20,952 nt of DNA from Rhizophagus sp. LPA8_4_AMF (Eukaryota; Glomeromycota; Glomeromycetes; Glomerales; Glomeraceae), in the NCBI GenBank assembly GCA_021464525.1, contig JADRCO010001249.1, forward strand, positions 1 to 20,952, written 5' to 3'. Under the pieces are notes generated by a model, which saw nothing but the letters and a program-made list of their open reading frames with translations, ran no database searches and was not told the origin of the DNA. Made by a program: the position numbers and the translations under genes. Positions within the stretch are counted from its first letter, which is position 1. Each line of letters begins with the position of its first letter. This document shows, one piece after another, positions 10,659 to 20,887 of this stretch.

Positions 10659-11100
10659 TGCACTTCACAGTAGAGTTTATGCGCTATGCGCACCATGAAG
10701 TTTAATAATAAAGATGTGGTACCCTAGATTAGATGTTATAACATTATGTACGCATTGCATATTCCCACATTTATCTAACATAAAATAACATGAACATTAA
10801 AATAGTTCATATAATCAGGGAAAAGTGGTTTTCCAAATAAAAATGGTATAGAAATAATCAATAAACTTTAAAGTTAAATTTTATAATAATTATAGAAAGA
10901 TTTAATGCATGCAATGGTAAATCAAAATTACGCCATAAACTATCGTGAAATCAAAGTACAATACATATTTTATCACGAGGTTGTTTTTCTTTTTTTTTAA
11001 AAAAAAAGAAACGTACAATGTTTCGCATATACACTATTAATATCACTCATATACTTATTCTAAAAAGGTATCATTCTTACGTCATTATTTCAAACTCATA

Positions 11101-12072
11101 TTACGGAATCTTATCATGATAATGTTTAATAGTCATTTTACATAATTCCCACTGAAAGTTCTAATATAAAATATAAAAAAATTAGATCTATGTTATTCTT
11201 TCTGAAAAATCAAATTCTCACAAGATAATTACCTTTGCTTCTTTCAATAATTCAGAAACAATAGTTTTTCCTTTTTTCCACCAAGCCCGCTCTTCTTGTA
11301 TAGTTTTTGTAATAGTAATACGATAATTTTCAATTTCAATAGAACTTCCACTTCCACCAGCATATTTTGCATGTTTTTTACAAACTTTTTTAATGGCCAC
11401 TTTATTTAATGGAATAAAATTAGTTTTAACTAATTCTAGATTTTTTATAAGTACATGTAACTTTTGATTTAAATCATGAAACGTTGGTGCTGCGGATGGA
11501 TGTTGTTGCTGTTGATCAGGGAGAAAAAAATTGATGATCTCAATTATTAATTTTCCAAAAAACTGTTTACTTTTTCCACAGATATTTTATACTTACTAAA
11601 CGATATGATTGTAAAATTAAACTTTGAAAATCAGTTCTAAGATCATCAAGTAATTCCAAGTAGAAAAGTTCAACTTTATCTACTTCATCCTTTAAAGTTT
11701 CAAAAAATGATTTTTCAGCTGCTGTTGTAATTAATGAATATTCTCGATATTGACTGATTTATTGAAAAAAAAAATCATAGATACAAAAAAAAAAGGTTAA
11801 AATAATTGGATATATTCCCTTATTTCTTTTTGTGTATCATAAATAACTAACCTGATAAGTGGACTTAAACGGTTTTTCAATTTTTTATAATCAATATACT
11901 ATTTTATTTGCAACACAAGAAAATAAAAAACAATTTTATATATATATTTTTTTATATTTTGACTTGGACGTTCTTAACTAAAGAAAAATATATTTAATAC
12001 TAATGAATAGATAGATACCTGTCGGGACCATTCTGAAACTTGATTATCTAATAAATATTTTCCAAATTTCAT
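11101..12072 (-). CDS. Stand-alone SPX-domain protein
   Basis: Five exons (12019-12072, 11852-11898, 11597-11753, 11233-11508, 11101-11160) give 197 aa in one frame. The last exon could instead start at 11151 using the ACAG there; the frame is unchanged. The protein begins MKFGKYLLDNQVSEW, the hallmark N-terminus of SPX domains, followed by YIDYKKLK (19-26) and a long helix (~40-86). A Gln-rich linker follows (87-95). Then come helices containing LNKVAIKKVCKKHAK (120-134), the basic helix that with Tyr22/Lys26 forms the inositol pyrophosphate and phosphate binding surface in SPX proteins. The usual Asp near the end of this helix is Ala133. A WWKKGK segment (162-167) and a short helical tail follow. 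No second domain (VTC, EXS, GDPD, RING or transporter) is encoded, so this is SPX only. Likely role: cytosolic phosphate-status sensor acting through a partner. It is divergent from the neighbouring transporter gene. Confidence 0.9.
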
Positions 12073-12434
12073 GGCTTATTATATCATGTAAAAAAAAGGG
12101 GAAGAAAAAAAAATTAAAAATTTTTCCAAGAGAAAGTGCATAAACCGTAGGAATTCTGAAGAGTTATATATAACATACTGAGACTTATTCGGATCAAGTT
12201 TTCTATTGATAAAGAGCTATTTTGGATGATCAATGACATAATCTTTATAAAAAGCCATAAAAAAAACCAACTAAATGGCAAATTACATCAATGAATTTGT
12301 GATCAAATTTTTTTTTGAATATTAAAAATGGAAAAGAATTCCGCCAATTAATCGCATGATCTTAATTATAAATAAATACTATAATTATTTAATAATTTTA
12401 TAAAAAAAAATTTCTCCCAAAAAAAAAAAAAAAA
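12073..12434. promoter_or_regulatory. Shared divergent promoter of SPX and transporter genes
   Basis: Only 362 bp separate the two start codons, so regulatory sequence is probably shared. A 12-bp perfect palindrome GTTATATATAAC sits at 12163-12174 and could serve as a TATA region in either direction. Poly-A runs lie close to both starts; the transporter ATG directly follows an A tract. No CACGTG (Pho4-type) site is present here. Confidence 0.5.
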
Positions 12435-14494
12435 ATGTTAAGGCTGGACGAATCTCACTATGACTGGCAAGACAAAAGGTCATATATAGCCATAATTATA
12501 TTTATAATAACATGGTTTCTATTGATAAAACGTTGGTCGGCTATAAAAGTTAGTCATAATACTATCGCGATATTAGGTTGTAGTATAATGGTATTTTTCG
12601 ATATAATTACTTCAGAAGAAACTTTTAGTAGTATTTGTGGAGAAACTCTATTATTGGTCGCTGCTTTCATGATAATACATCTAAAATTAGAACAAAGCAG
12701 TCTTGGTGAGTTTTTAAAACGCGCTTTACTTTATGGTAAACCAACTCCCTCATGGTTGCTGGCAAGAGTTTCTTGTCTTTCAGGTGTTTTAGCTGCCCTA
12801 ATTATGGATAACGGTGCTGCCACTCTCTTGAGTCCTCTTGTTTTTCAACTTTGCGATGAGAATCGTCTTGAAATTGAACCTTTTATGATGGCTTTGGTAA
12901 TTAAAATATCAGTTTCATAATACAATGTAGTATATTAATTTATATACCTTTTTTTTCAGGTGACATCTGCAAATATTGGTTCAATTGCTACAGGTAATTA
13001 TGATTCTTTTTTTAAATTCTTTAAAGTCTAATTTAATTTTTTAACTTTGATCCATAACTTTTGATCTTGATCACATCATAGTGATTGGAAATGTGAAAAA
13101 TATGATTATGATTGAGTTCTTTCCTGAAATTTCATTTTTTGAATTCTTCATTCATATGACACCTCTTGCCATAATTGGACTTTTATTAAACACGATATTT
13201 CTCATATTTTATTATCGTAAAAGATTTATTGGACAAACCATTAAATCTTACAAACCACCAAAAGCCATCTCTTCAACATCAACAACAAATCGGAATCCTA
13301 GAAATTTAACTCCAACATCATTACGTGTAATTACAAATTCACGTACGATTGAAACCTCTTATGATACTGATGAAGACGCCATATTGACCGGAATGGTTAG
13401 CGATAGTGATGAAAGAGACGAAAGTGATACGGAAAATAATGATGATGATTCACAATATAGTGAAGGAGAAAATTCAAGTCTTCTTGCGCGTAGAAAACGT
13501 TTGCTTAATTCAAGACCACAAGTTAATGAATTTTCTTCTTCACCAGATCGGCTTCAATCTAAAAGAAATTATGCATTTGAACAAGTAGTTTATATGGATG
13601 ATAATGATTATGATAATGATAATACAAGCCCTTGGGTAATTAGAAGAGATAATCCTAATTGTAGTCCAAGACAAAATCAACCAGCTTTAACAAGATTTGC
13701 TTGGGATGCGCCACATGAATCACGTGGTTTACAAGGACTTGGATCAAATATACAAAAACAAACCAAACAGTTTATTAGTGGTACAAAAGATTTGCTTGGA
13801 AATGGAAAATTATTAAAAATATCTTTTTCCATTTTAATGATGTTTGGAATGTATATTGCAATGTTTTTTGGAAAAAGTTTGGGATGGACTGCTGTTACTT
13901 TAGCGTCATTATTTTTATTTTTTGATGGAAAAAATTCAACAAATGTTATTAATAAAATAAATTGGGGAATTATTGTTTACTTAATTGGAATCTTTGGAGT
14001 TATTAGAGGTCTTCATTCAACTCCATTACCTAGTTTTTTATGGGATAATTATGAAGGAGTGTTTATTGGAACTGATATGAAAACTTTAATATCAGTTTTC
14101 GTGTTATCATTTATATCAATCTTATTGACCTTATCTTTGACTTCTATACCTGCAACTCTTTTATTAATATCTTATATATCAGGAAGAATGGATGAAAGAT
14201 TTGCTGTATATTTATTAGTTTGGAATATTGTGCTAGTTGGAAATTTATCAGCCCGTAAAAGTTCTGCTGGTCTTATTGTTACAGGTATATTGTTATTATA
14301 TTTATGTCTATTAAAGTAATATTATTAATTTTTTTAAAAAAAATCATTTCGTATTTGTAGAAATTGCTAAAGATCATTTATTTGATACACCGTTAGTTCA
14401 ACCTCACGAATTTAGCACATGGGGAAAATATTCCGTATGGTCAACTATTATCATTTCAATAATTGGTACTTTTATAATTTCATTTTTTCATTAA
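12435..14494 (+). CDS. ArsB/NhaD/SLC13-type anion transporter
   Basis: Four exons (12435-12896, 12960-12993, 13082-14284, 14361-14494) give 610 aa. The 34-nt exon encodes VTSANIGSIAT, a family-defining segment, which strongly supports the splicing. N-terminal half: membrane segments at ~17-32, 42-60, 66-84, 107-138, 149-166 and 190-210, with MDNGAATLLSP (124-134) and NIGSIATVIGN (159-169) matching the re-entrant hairpin and GN motif of the ion-transporter clan (CitMHS/ArsB/NhaD). A hydrophilic, acidic and Ser/Asn-rich loop of about 190 residues (~217-408) separates the two repeats. C-terminal half: further segments from ~409, with SLTSIPATLLLISY and VGNLSARKSSAGLIVTE as the second-repeat counterparts. 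Likely role: secondary transport of an oxyanion, carboxylate or sodium/proton-coupled ion across plasma or organelle membrane. The substrate cannot be read from sequence. The divergent SPX neighbour makes phosphate or arsenate attractive but unproven. Confidence 0.87.
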
Positions 14495-14857
14495 AATTAT
14501 TTTTAATTTAAGAGGAAAATAATGAGATTTTTATGCGGAAAAAAGGAAAATATTATATCATAAATATATCCAATTTGACATTGTATATATATATATATAT
14601 ATATAAATTATTTTTATTTTTAATATATACATATTTTTTTTTACTTAAAATGCTTAAAATGATAGAGCATTTCTTATTTTTAATGGATAAAAATTAATTG
14701 AGTTGTTACGATTTTTTATTAATAATAATTACTTTGGTAGGACAATTGTATATAAAAAAAATATTTATTATATATACATATATTTTAAAATGATTTATAG
14801 AATAAGAACATTACTTAATATAGAATAGAATAAATAAATAATTCAAATTGAATAAGT
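14495..14857. other. Convergent intergenic spacer
   Basis: A 363-bp gap between two converging genes, presumably both 3' untranslated regions. It is A/T-rich and holds an uninterrupted (TA)11 dinucleotide repeat at 14584-14605. No coding potential or clear terminator signal is visible. Confidence 0.65.
14584..14605. repeat. (TA)11 microsatellite
   Basis: Perfect dinucleotide repeat of 22 nt in the 3' spacer between the transporter and GST-like genes. A likely length-variable locus. Confidence 0.95.
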
Positions 14858-15745
14858 TTAATCATCGATTGGGACATAACCAGGCATATTTTCAATTCTA
14901 CGTAACCATGCTTTAATTTTAGGAAAACTATCGATAGAATAACCAGCTAAAAAAGAAAAAGAAAAATTAGAAAAAGAAAGACAAGTAAAAGCTATAATAA
15001 TCAAAGTTTCTTAAGATAAATAAAAAATATTTTTTTTCTTTACCTTCTTCAGCACAATGGGTATAAGCATAAAGAGCAATATCAGCAATAGTAAATCTAT
15101 TAGCCACTAACCAATCTTCTTTACTTAAATGGTCTTCCATAACATTTAAAGCTTCATAACCTTTTATTTGACGTTCATTAATTTTATCTAAATATTGAGG
15201 ATCATCACCTTTATCTAATAAAGCTATCCAAAATCTTAAAGAAGCAAAATTTGGTTCATGAGAAAATTGTTCCCAAAATAACCATTGCATAATTTTCGCT
15301 CTTTCTATTGGATTTGATGGATATAATGGTGTACCATCAGAAAAGAATGTTAAAATCGCGTTCGATTCTGTTAAAATTGTTGATTGTTGTTCATTCGTTG
15401 AATTATTATTAGAAGAAGATGATGATGTAGAATCTGTAGGAGTTTTTGAAGTTGTAGATGAATTCTCTCCATTTGATAATTTGTGAACATAATCTGATGG
15501 AATTATTACTACCGGAACTCGACCATTGGATGAAATATTTTTTAAAAAATGTTCAGTACGTGTTTCTCCTTTTTTTACATCCACATCAATTCGAATACAT
15601 TGTATCCTCAATAATGAGAATAATAATCGAACCTAAAAAAGAGTGGTCTTTTTTAAAAGGAACATAAAAGGAAAAAAGGAAAACAATAAAAAAAAAATAC
15701 CTTGTAACAATTTCCTGAAGGCCCATAATCATATAAAGTTAACAT
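14858..15745 (-). CDS. Glutathione S-transferase-like protein
   Basis: Three exons (15701-15745, 15044-15632, 14858-14946) give 240 aa. The start ATG at 15745 opens MLTLYDYGPSGNCYK, a standard beta1-alpha1 start, with Ser10 as the probable glutathione-activating residue and GNCYKV following. KGETRTEHFL and NGRVPVV (P55 as the cis-proline) follow, then ESNAI (103-107), the gamma-glutamyl-binding motif, completing the thioredoxin-fold half. Between RVPVVII and TESNAI lies an unusual insertion of about 35 residues rich in Ser, Thr and Asn (~65-98); most GSTs need only about ten residues here. The C-terminal helical domain includes RAKIMQWLFWEQ and the N-capping box FTIADIALYAY (195-205), ending PKIKAWLRRIENMPGYVPID as in many soluble GSTs. 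Likely cytosolic conjugation or peroxide/thiol detoxification. The class cannot be fixed; the Ser-type active site resembles bacterial-like fungal GSTs. Maleylacetoacetate isomerase is less likely, since no SSCSWRVR motif is present. Confidence 0.9.
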
Positions 15746-16067
15746 TTTGACTAACCAGTTAAATAATAAATAATAAATAAATAGTAAAAAATTGGATTTC
15801 AGAGAATAGAAACAATATTTCGAAAAAATAGATGGTGGCTTAGAAATTTTTTTTTTTATCGGGCGTAATGATCTACAATATTACTTCATTATGATATAAT
15901 TTATTCGCGGTTTATTTTATTTTTTTTGTATTGTATATTTATATACATAAATTATTATTACAATAAAAAAAAAAAATAATTAAATATGAAATTATAAATG
16001 ACGAAAATGTAAATTAGTTAAATCTAATTAATTATATATATCACATACGAAATTATATTATTATGGT
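15746..16067. other. Spacer upstream of GST-like gene
   Basis: A 322-bp gap between two minus-strand genes, so it holds the GST-like gene's promoter and the 3' region of the PPxY protein gene. A/T-rich with A and T homopolymer runs; no gene or repeat recognised. Confidence 0.6.
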
Positions 16068-16787
16068 TTATGGTTTATAAGTCGGAGGAGGTTCCACTTC
16101 AAGAGTATCTTGATTAGAATCGTTTGGATAAAGTTCAGGATAAATAGGATCACTTCTATAGTGATTACGATTTTGATTATTTCTCCTCGTAGAAGTCAAA
16201 GGTAAAGGTACTGTTATAATACTAGCAAATGATCTTCGATTTTGTCCGTCTACTTCTATTAATATATTCTCAATAGTTGTAGCAGTTGTAGAGGTTGTAC
16301 GACGGGTCTGTGATACTTGTGTATTGTTTGTTGGCCTTGTTGGTCTTATCATGTTGTTCAAAGTAATACTATTAAAAGAATTACGGAAAGAGAAAGAACT
16401 TCTACAGCTTGATGTTATACTTTCTAAACGTGCAGTTGACGATTCTGTTTGCATCGAAGAGCTAGTTATATCAAACATTTCCCTACTATGAACTTAATAA
16501 ATTTTCACGCAAGAAGGAAAAAAATGCTTATTATTAGAAAAATAGAATTTAACATAATTGAATATAATTGAAACTATTTTACCTTTTAATAAATTTTTAC
16601 GATTTCTATTAAACCACAAAATGATAAAAGAAATTAAAAGAGAGGCAAATAAAACAACGGTAATAATTTTTAAATCTTTTCTCATATGTTCTATGCTAGG
16701 TTCCGCATTACATCTTATTATATAACATGATATGATCAAGAACGATAAAGAATATTTTTGGAATAAATTTTTAATCAAGAAAAACAT
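16068..16787 (-). CDS. Single-pass membrane protein with C-terminal PPxY motif
   Basis: Two exons (16583-16787 and 16068-16492) join in frame (acceptor ATTAAG) to 209 aa. Residues 1-28 form a probable signal peptide with cleavage after CNA28. A short lumenal or external stretch (EPSIEHMRKDLK) follows, then one transmembrane helix (~41-59, IITVVLFASLLISFIILWF) and a basic stop-transfer RNRK. The ~145-residue cytoplasmic tail is Ser/Thr/Arg/Asn-rich and disordered. Tyr motifs near the end (DPIYPELYP) precede a final PPTY (204-207) within the last seven residues. PPxY motifs bind WW domains of Rsp5/NEDD4 ubiquitin ligases, and short single-pass proteins with PY tails (for example yeast Rcr1/Rcr2) act as trafficking adaptors. 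The layout supports, but does not prove, such an adaptor role. I recognise no named family. The acceptor choice is the weakest part; others nearby break the frame. Confidence 0.75.
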
Positions 16788-18494
16788 AATTATATTAGAG
16801 AGGAAAACTTTTTTTATTAGAAAAGATAAATTCGGGAATCTTTTTTTTTTCTTTAATTATAACTATTTATATAACTATTATACAGAATCGCTTGGAGGAA
16901 ATCTCTTAATTAAAAAAATTTTGATTTTTTGATTCATCTTTTATACACAATATTTAATGAGAGCTTTTTTTTTTGTTATGGAAAATATCATCATTATTTT
17001 AATAAAAAAATTAAAAATTTCTTTTTTTTATGATAAAATAGTAAATTATTGAAGTTCACATTATGCAAATCATATTCATCATCGGTCATTTCTGTTGAAG
17101 AAAGGTTAAATCTCCCGAATTCTAAATATAATAAAATGTATAATGTGATGCATATTATCCTTTTTTTGTAAATTATGTTAAGTAAAAGACATATCTTTTT
17201 TGACACCTTTTTATTTATGATTGATAGGTTTAGAATGAAAATGATGAACCAATTTTTTCCTATCGCTAATAGTATAAAATCAATTAGTTCTGGATAGATA
17301 AACTATTTGCTTTATTTATTTTATTTATATAACAATTATCAATACTCAAACAAAAATTTTGGAAATTCAACTTGTATGTAACACGTGCAGTTCTCACAAT
17401 AAAGATATTTTAGGCCTATTGATAAACAAAATCAACAAAAAATTGGATAGATATTCAAGGGAAAATAGTTCTTTAAATGTCAACTGATAGTGATGGGCTG
17501 TATTACGGTCACAGGCTTTATTGCAATCAAATATAAAATCTCCAATCTTCCACTCTTCCATTTTTCCACTTTTCCCACTCTTCTACTATTTATTCCACTA
17601 TGGTTGGCACTGCGGTGTTCACTGCGTAATACAGTATTATTCCTTTATTTTATATATAAGTACCTTTGAAACTACTGATGTTCAAAATATTTCCCACGAG
17701 ATAGTACTCCCTGATAAGGTGTATATAAACTGTCGGCGAAGACGTGACTTGTCCAAGTTTTAATCAGATATAATATATTATTAAATAGAAATTTTAATGG
17801 CTGGATTTAGAATTGAAAAAAAAAATAAAATAAAATTTTGTTTTAGCTATTAAAAAGATAAATTCTTGGCGATGTGTTTATTATGTCGAACAAACAAGAT
17901 GTGGGATACTTATATTTGGTTGCCATCAACTAAGTAATACTAGCAGAAATAGCCAGAATAATTTTGGGGAAAGTAATTGAAATAATAAAGATTCAAAACT
18001 AACAAGAATAGAAGGGAATAAAGAATGTAGTGAAAATTAAACCAGGGGCTTTCAAAAATTTCATTAGAAGAGCGGTAATAAATCATCGTGAATCCCTACG
18101 TATTTTGACTTTAATTTTCGATGTTAGATTCTAAGCATTGTAGTGAATACGCTGATTAAATTTGTATATAGTGGTGGAGTGGTAGACTAATGTTCATTTC
18201 ATGGGGGGTAAAAATCTTGTTCGGTTGATCAAACGTTTTCAAATAGTCAAGTTGTTTGGTATTTCAGCTTAAAATTACTCCTAAGGTTTAAATATTGGCA
18301 AGAGACTGATAGCGAACAAATACCATGTTAATATGTGGTTTGGTAACAACCTAATGTTATTAGACGCGTTCTTCAAAAAATTAGCTAATGTAGGTTGGAA
18401 TATTTATTAAGAGAGCAGGGTAATTCATTAAAAAGGATAATTTTTTCCCCTTCTTTTACAATAATTTTTTTTTTCTTTTCCTTACAATTTTATT

Positions 18495-18580
18495 TTTTCT
18501 ATATGATTTCTGAAAATTATTTTGATTTCTTTTTCTATATGATTTCTGTAAAAATCGTATCTATTTCTATATTGTTTCTG
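18495..18580. repeat. Three copies of an 18-nt motif
   Basis: TTTTCTATATGATTTCTG occurs at 18495-18512 and 18531-18548, with a diverged third copy at 18563-18580 (ATTTCTATATTGTTTCTG). The spacing is 36 then 32 nt. A degenerate tandem repeat in pyrimidine-rich DNA. Confidence 0.7.
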
Positions 18581-18910
18581 TAAATTTTATACTTGAGGGA
18601 TCAATAGGCTGTATTCTAAAAACAAACCATAAGAGGATTATTAATAATTGAGTCATTAATGATTTATCTCGAACTCTCTTAGATTGTACAGTGTTGGAGA
18701 AGACGCCCTAGCCACATATAATGTGAAGTTTTCCCATCATCATTAAAGAATTAGTGAATACGTGACCCATTGATTTCACAATTACATTTTAATATTAATA
18801 AGACTGTAAATATAAATTTAATATTTACCAATTGCCATTGATAATTATGTCATGATTCAAATAAGAATAAGATGCTTTATAAAAATTTGGCATGAATCTG
18901 ATACGTTATA

Positions 18911-19080
18911 CAGTTCACCCTCACTATAGCGAATCCCATGGGCTGGTAAAATTCGTTATAGTGAGAAATTCACTATACTGAGGGTCATTTTATTATATAT
19001 AAAAAAATCTGTACCTGAACTTTTCTTCGTAATAGCAAGTTATTCGCTATATAAAAATTCGCTATAGAGAGGGTGAACTG
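18911..19080. mobile_element. 170-bp MITE, pogo/Tc1-mariner-like, TA-flanked
   Basis: The left end (18911-18934) starts CAGTTCACCCTC and the right end (19057-19080) is its reverse complement, 23 of 24 positions matching. Both ends are flanked by TA (18909-18910 and 19081-19082), the target duplication of the Tc1/mariner superfamily. Inside, CTATAGCGAAT-type subterminal boxes recur (19042-19052 region), and a second palindrome TATAGTGA-N5-TCACTATA lies at 18957-18977. No coding capacity, so it is non-autonomous. The TIR style (CAG start, CTATAGCGAA box) suggests pogo/Tigger relatives; the family assignment is tentative. Confidence 0.88.
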
Positions 19081-20800
19081 TATACTGTGTCGGATGGTGG
19101 AGTATCGCATCCTGTGAATGTTTTTTCGACTAAGCACTAAATCATTCAGATCATTCATCCAAATATTAAATTAGACTTGATACTAATTTTTATGTTATAA
19201 TTACTTGTACACGATTTGAGAAAGTGAGAAAAAGGAAAAATAAGAGAATGTTCAATAAATAAATAATAATAATGATAAATAAGAGAATGTTAAAGTAACG
19301 TTATTGATCAATAAGTATGTCAGGCTGGGGCTCATGATTTGTGATTTTTATGAATATTTTAAGGCACTAAACTGACGAACATCATTAAATTTTATTAATT
19401 TTAGTGTGTTGTAAAATGTATACATCGGAATAATTAAATATTAACACTGCTGAGATCCATTAAAATTATTTCACATCACAGTAATCACATGAAAAAGAAA
19501 GGCAAGAGTAATATTTACTTAAAGAGTATGTGAAAAAAAATTAAGCAAAGAGTGAAAAAAAGTATAAAGTTTATGTTATTTTTATAAAAGAAATTTCTTC
19601 GTTTTTTGTCAAAAAAGATGACAATGTTGAAAATAACAGTTAGAACTTTTAATATTCTCAAATCATGATGTCATGTCTCACTTTTTTATTTGGAGGTTCT
19701 GTTGAACAAAGTATCATGAAATCAGTCATATATTATAACAAGCATTTGAGGGACAGCATCTGAAGTACTTACAATATCACTGCAAATTCATAAGAATTAT
19801 GAACTTTTCAATTTTATCATCATTAGCTAACTGTATCATTTACTTTAGCTGTTTTTCATCAGACTCCAGTTTATTTACTGATCATGCATAAAGCAAAATC
19901 TAACAATTTCCCAAGATCTACATCTTTCAGATTTCTTTTCTTAATATATAGTTCACTTTCATCTTCTTCACACTTTTTGGAATCCATCATTCCATAAGTT
20001 CTGATTCCAATTTTTATTTAATTTCCTTTAATGGGTTAAATGCTTTTTCATTTCCTATTATTGATAGAAAATAAAATAGATTGTACTCAATGATGAATAT
20101 TATAAACACTAGATGTTATCTATTATATTTAAACTATTTAAAATTTATCCAAACATATAATTATTTTAAAGTTAATGCAGATAATTTTTAAAGTCTACAT
20201 CTCCTTTCTGAATGTGTTATTTTTCAACAGAACTTTTATTGATGTTAATAATACTATTTTTATTTACTAATAACATTCTTTCTATTTATAGAAAGGTCCA
20301 ACTGAACAATTGTTACATCCAAAATGTTCTAATACAGGTGGTGATCAAAATTATCTGGCCAGTTAGTTTATTTTGCTAAAATTATGTAGATCATTACATA
20401 TTAAGGTAATATAAATAACATATATAGTCAAAATGAATAAATCTCTATACTTTATATTTTCAGAATTTTTCAAAATTAAGACCTTATCTATTGCATAAAT
20501 TTTGTAATTTGCAAAATCAGAAATTTAGAAAATTCAAATACCATTCAAATCATCTTGATGAGACAAATTCAATGAACTAAATATCATGAAAATACAATTA
20601 CTAGATCAAAATATATTATTATAAATATCTAAACTTCTTAAAGTATAATAACATAATGAATATTGGCCCTATGAAAATAAAATTATTATCATTCGATTCC
20701 TTTTAATGAGACGAATCTGATGAATCCAAAATTGTTAAAATTCAATCACAAAGTAATGAAATATCCTTAGTGTATTGTTTTAAAATTTAAAAATTTGCAA

Positions 20801-20834
20801 AACTTCACAAATTCATAAACTTCACAAATTCATA
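20801..20834. repeat. Tandem duplication of a 17-nt unit
   Basis: AACTTCACAAATTCATA is present twice head to tail (20801-20817 and 20818-20834) without mismatch, followed by a partial third start. Perfect identity suggests a recent slippage duplication. Confidence 0.9.
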
Positions 20835-20887
20835 AACTTATATTAACTTGCATAATATAACATATGCACAACATCGGTAAATTTTTT

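Larger units (their letters stand above)
10025..11100. other. Intergenic region upstream of HP1-like gene
   Basis: This 1.08-kb gap lies upstream of the minus-strand HP1-like gene and downstream of the minus-strand SPX gene. It is A/T-rich except for a conspicuous C-rich island at 10595-10690. It also carries repeated ACGCCAT boxes in both orientations (10484-10527, 10923-10936), suggesting a decayed transposable element. No coding potential seen. Confidence 0.65.

Noticed and set aside
12073..12434. Pho4-type CACGTG site between the SPX and transporter genes
   Set aside because: None is present there; the only CACGTG noticed is at 17382-17387, far from these genes and in gene-poor DNA.
16994..17206. 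70-codon minus-strand frame containing STEMTDDEYDLHNVNF
   Set aside because: The acidic stretch looks faintly protein-like, but no exon partner, domain or convincing start was found; possibly a gene remnant.
17498..17634. 10-bp inverted pair CTGTATTACG / CGTAATACAG as a second MITE
   Set aside because: Pairing stops after 10 bp and no target duplication flanks it, so chance or decay cannot be separated.
20706..20750. CTGATGA as a hammerhead ribozyme core
   Set aside because: No GAAA partner box or helices II and III could be drawn around it.
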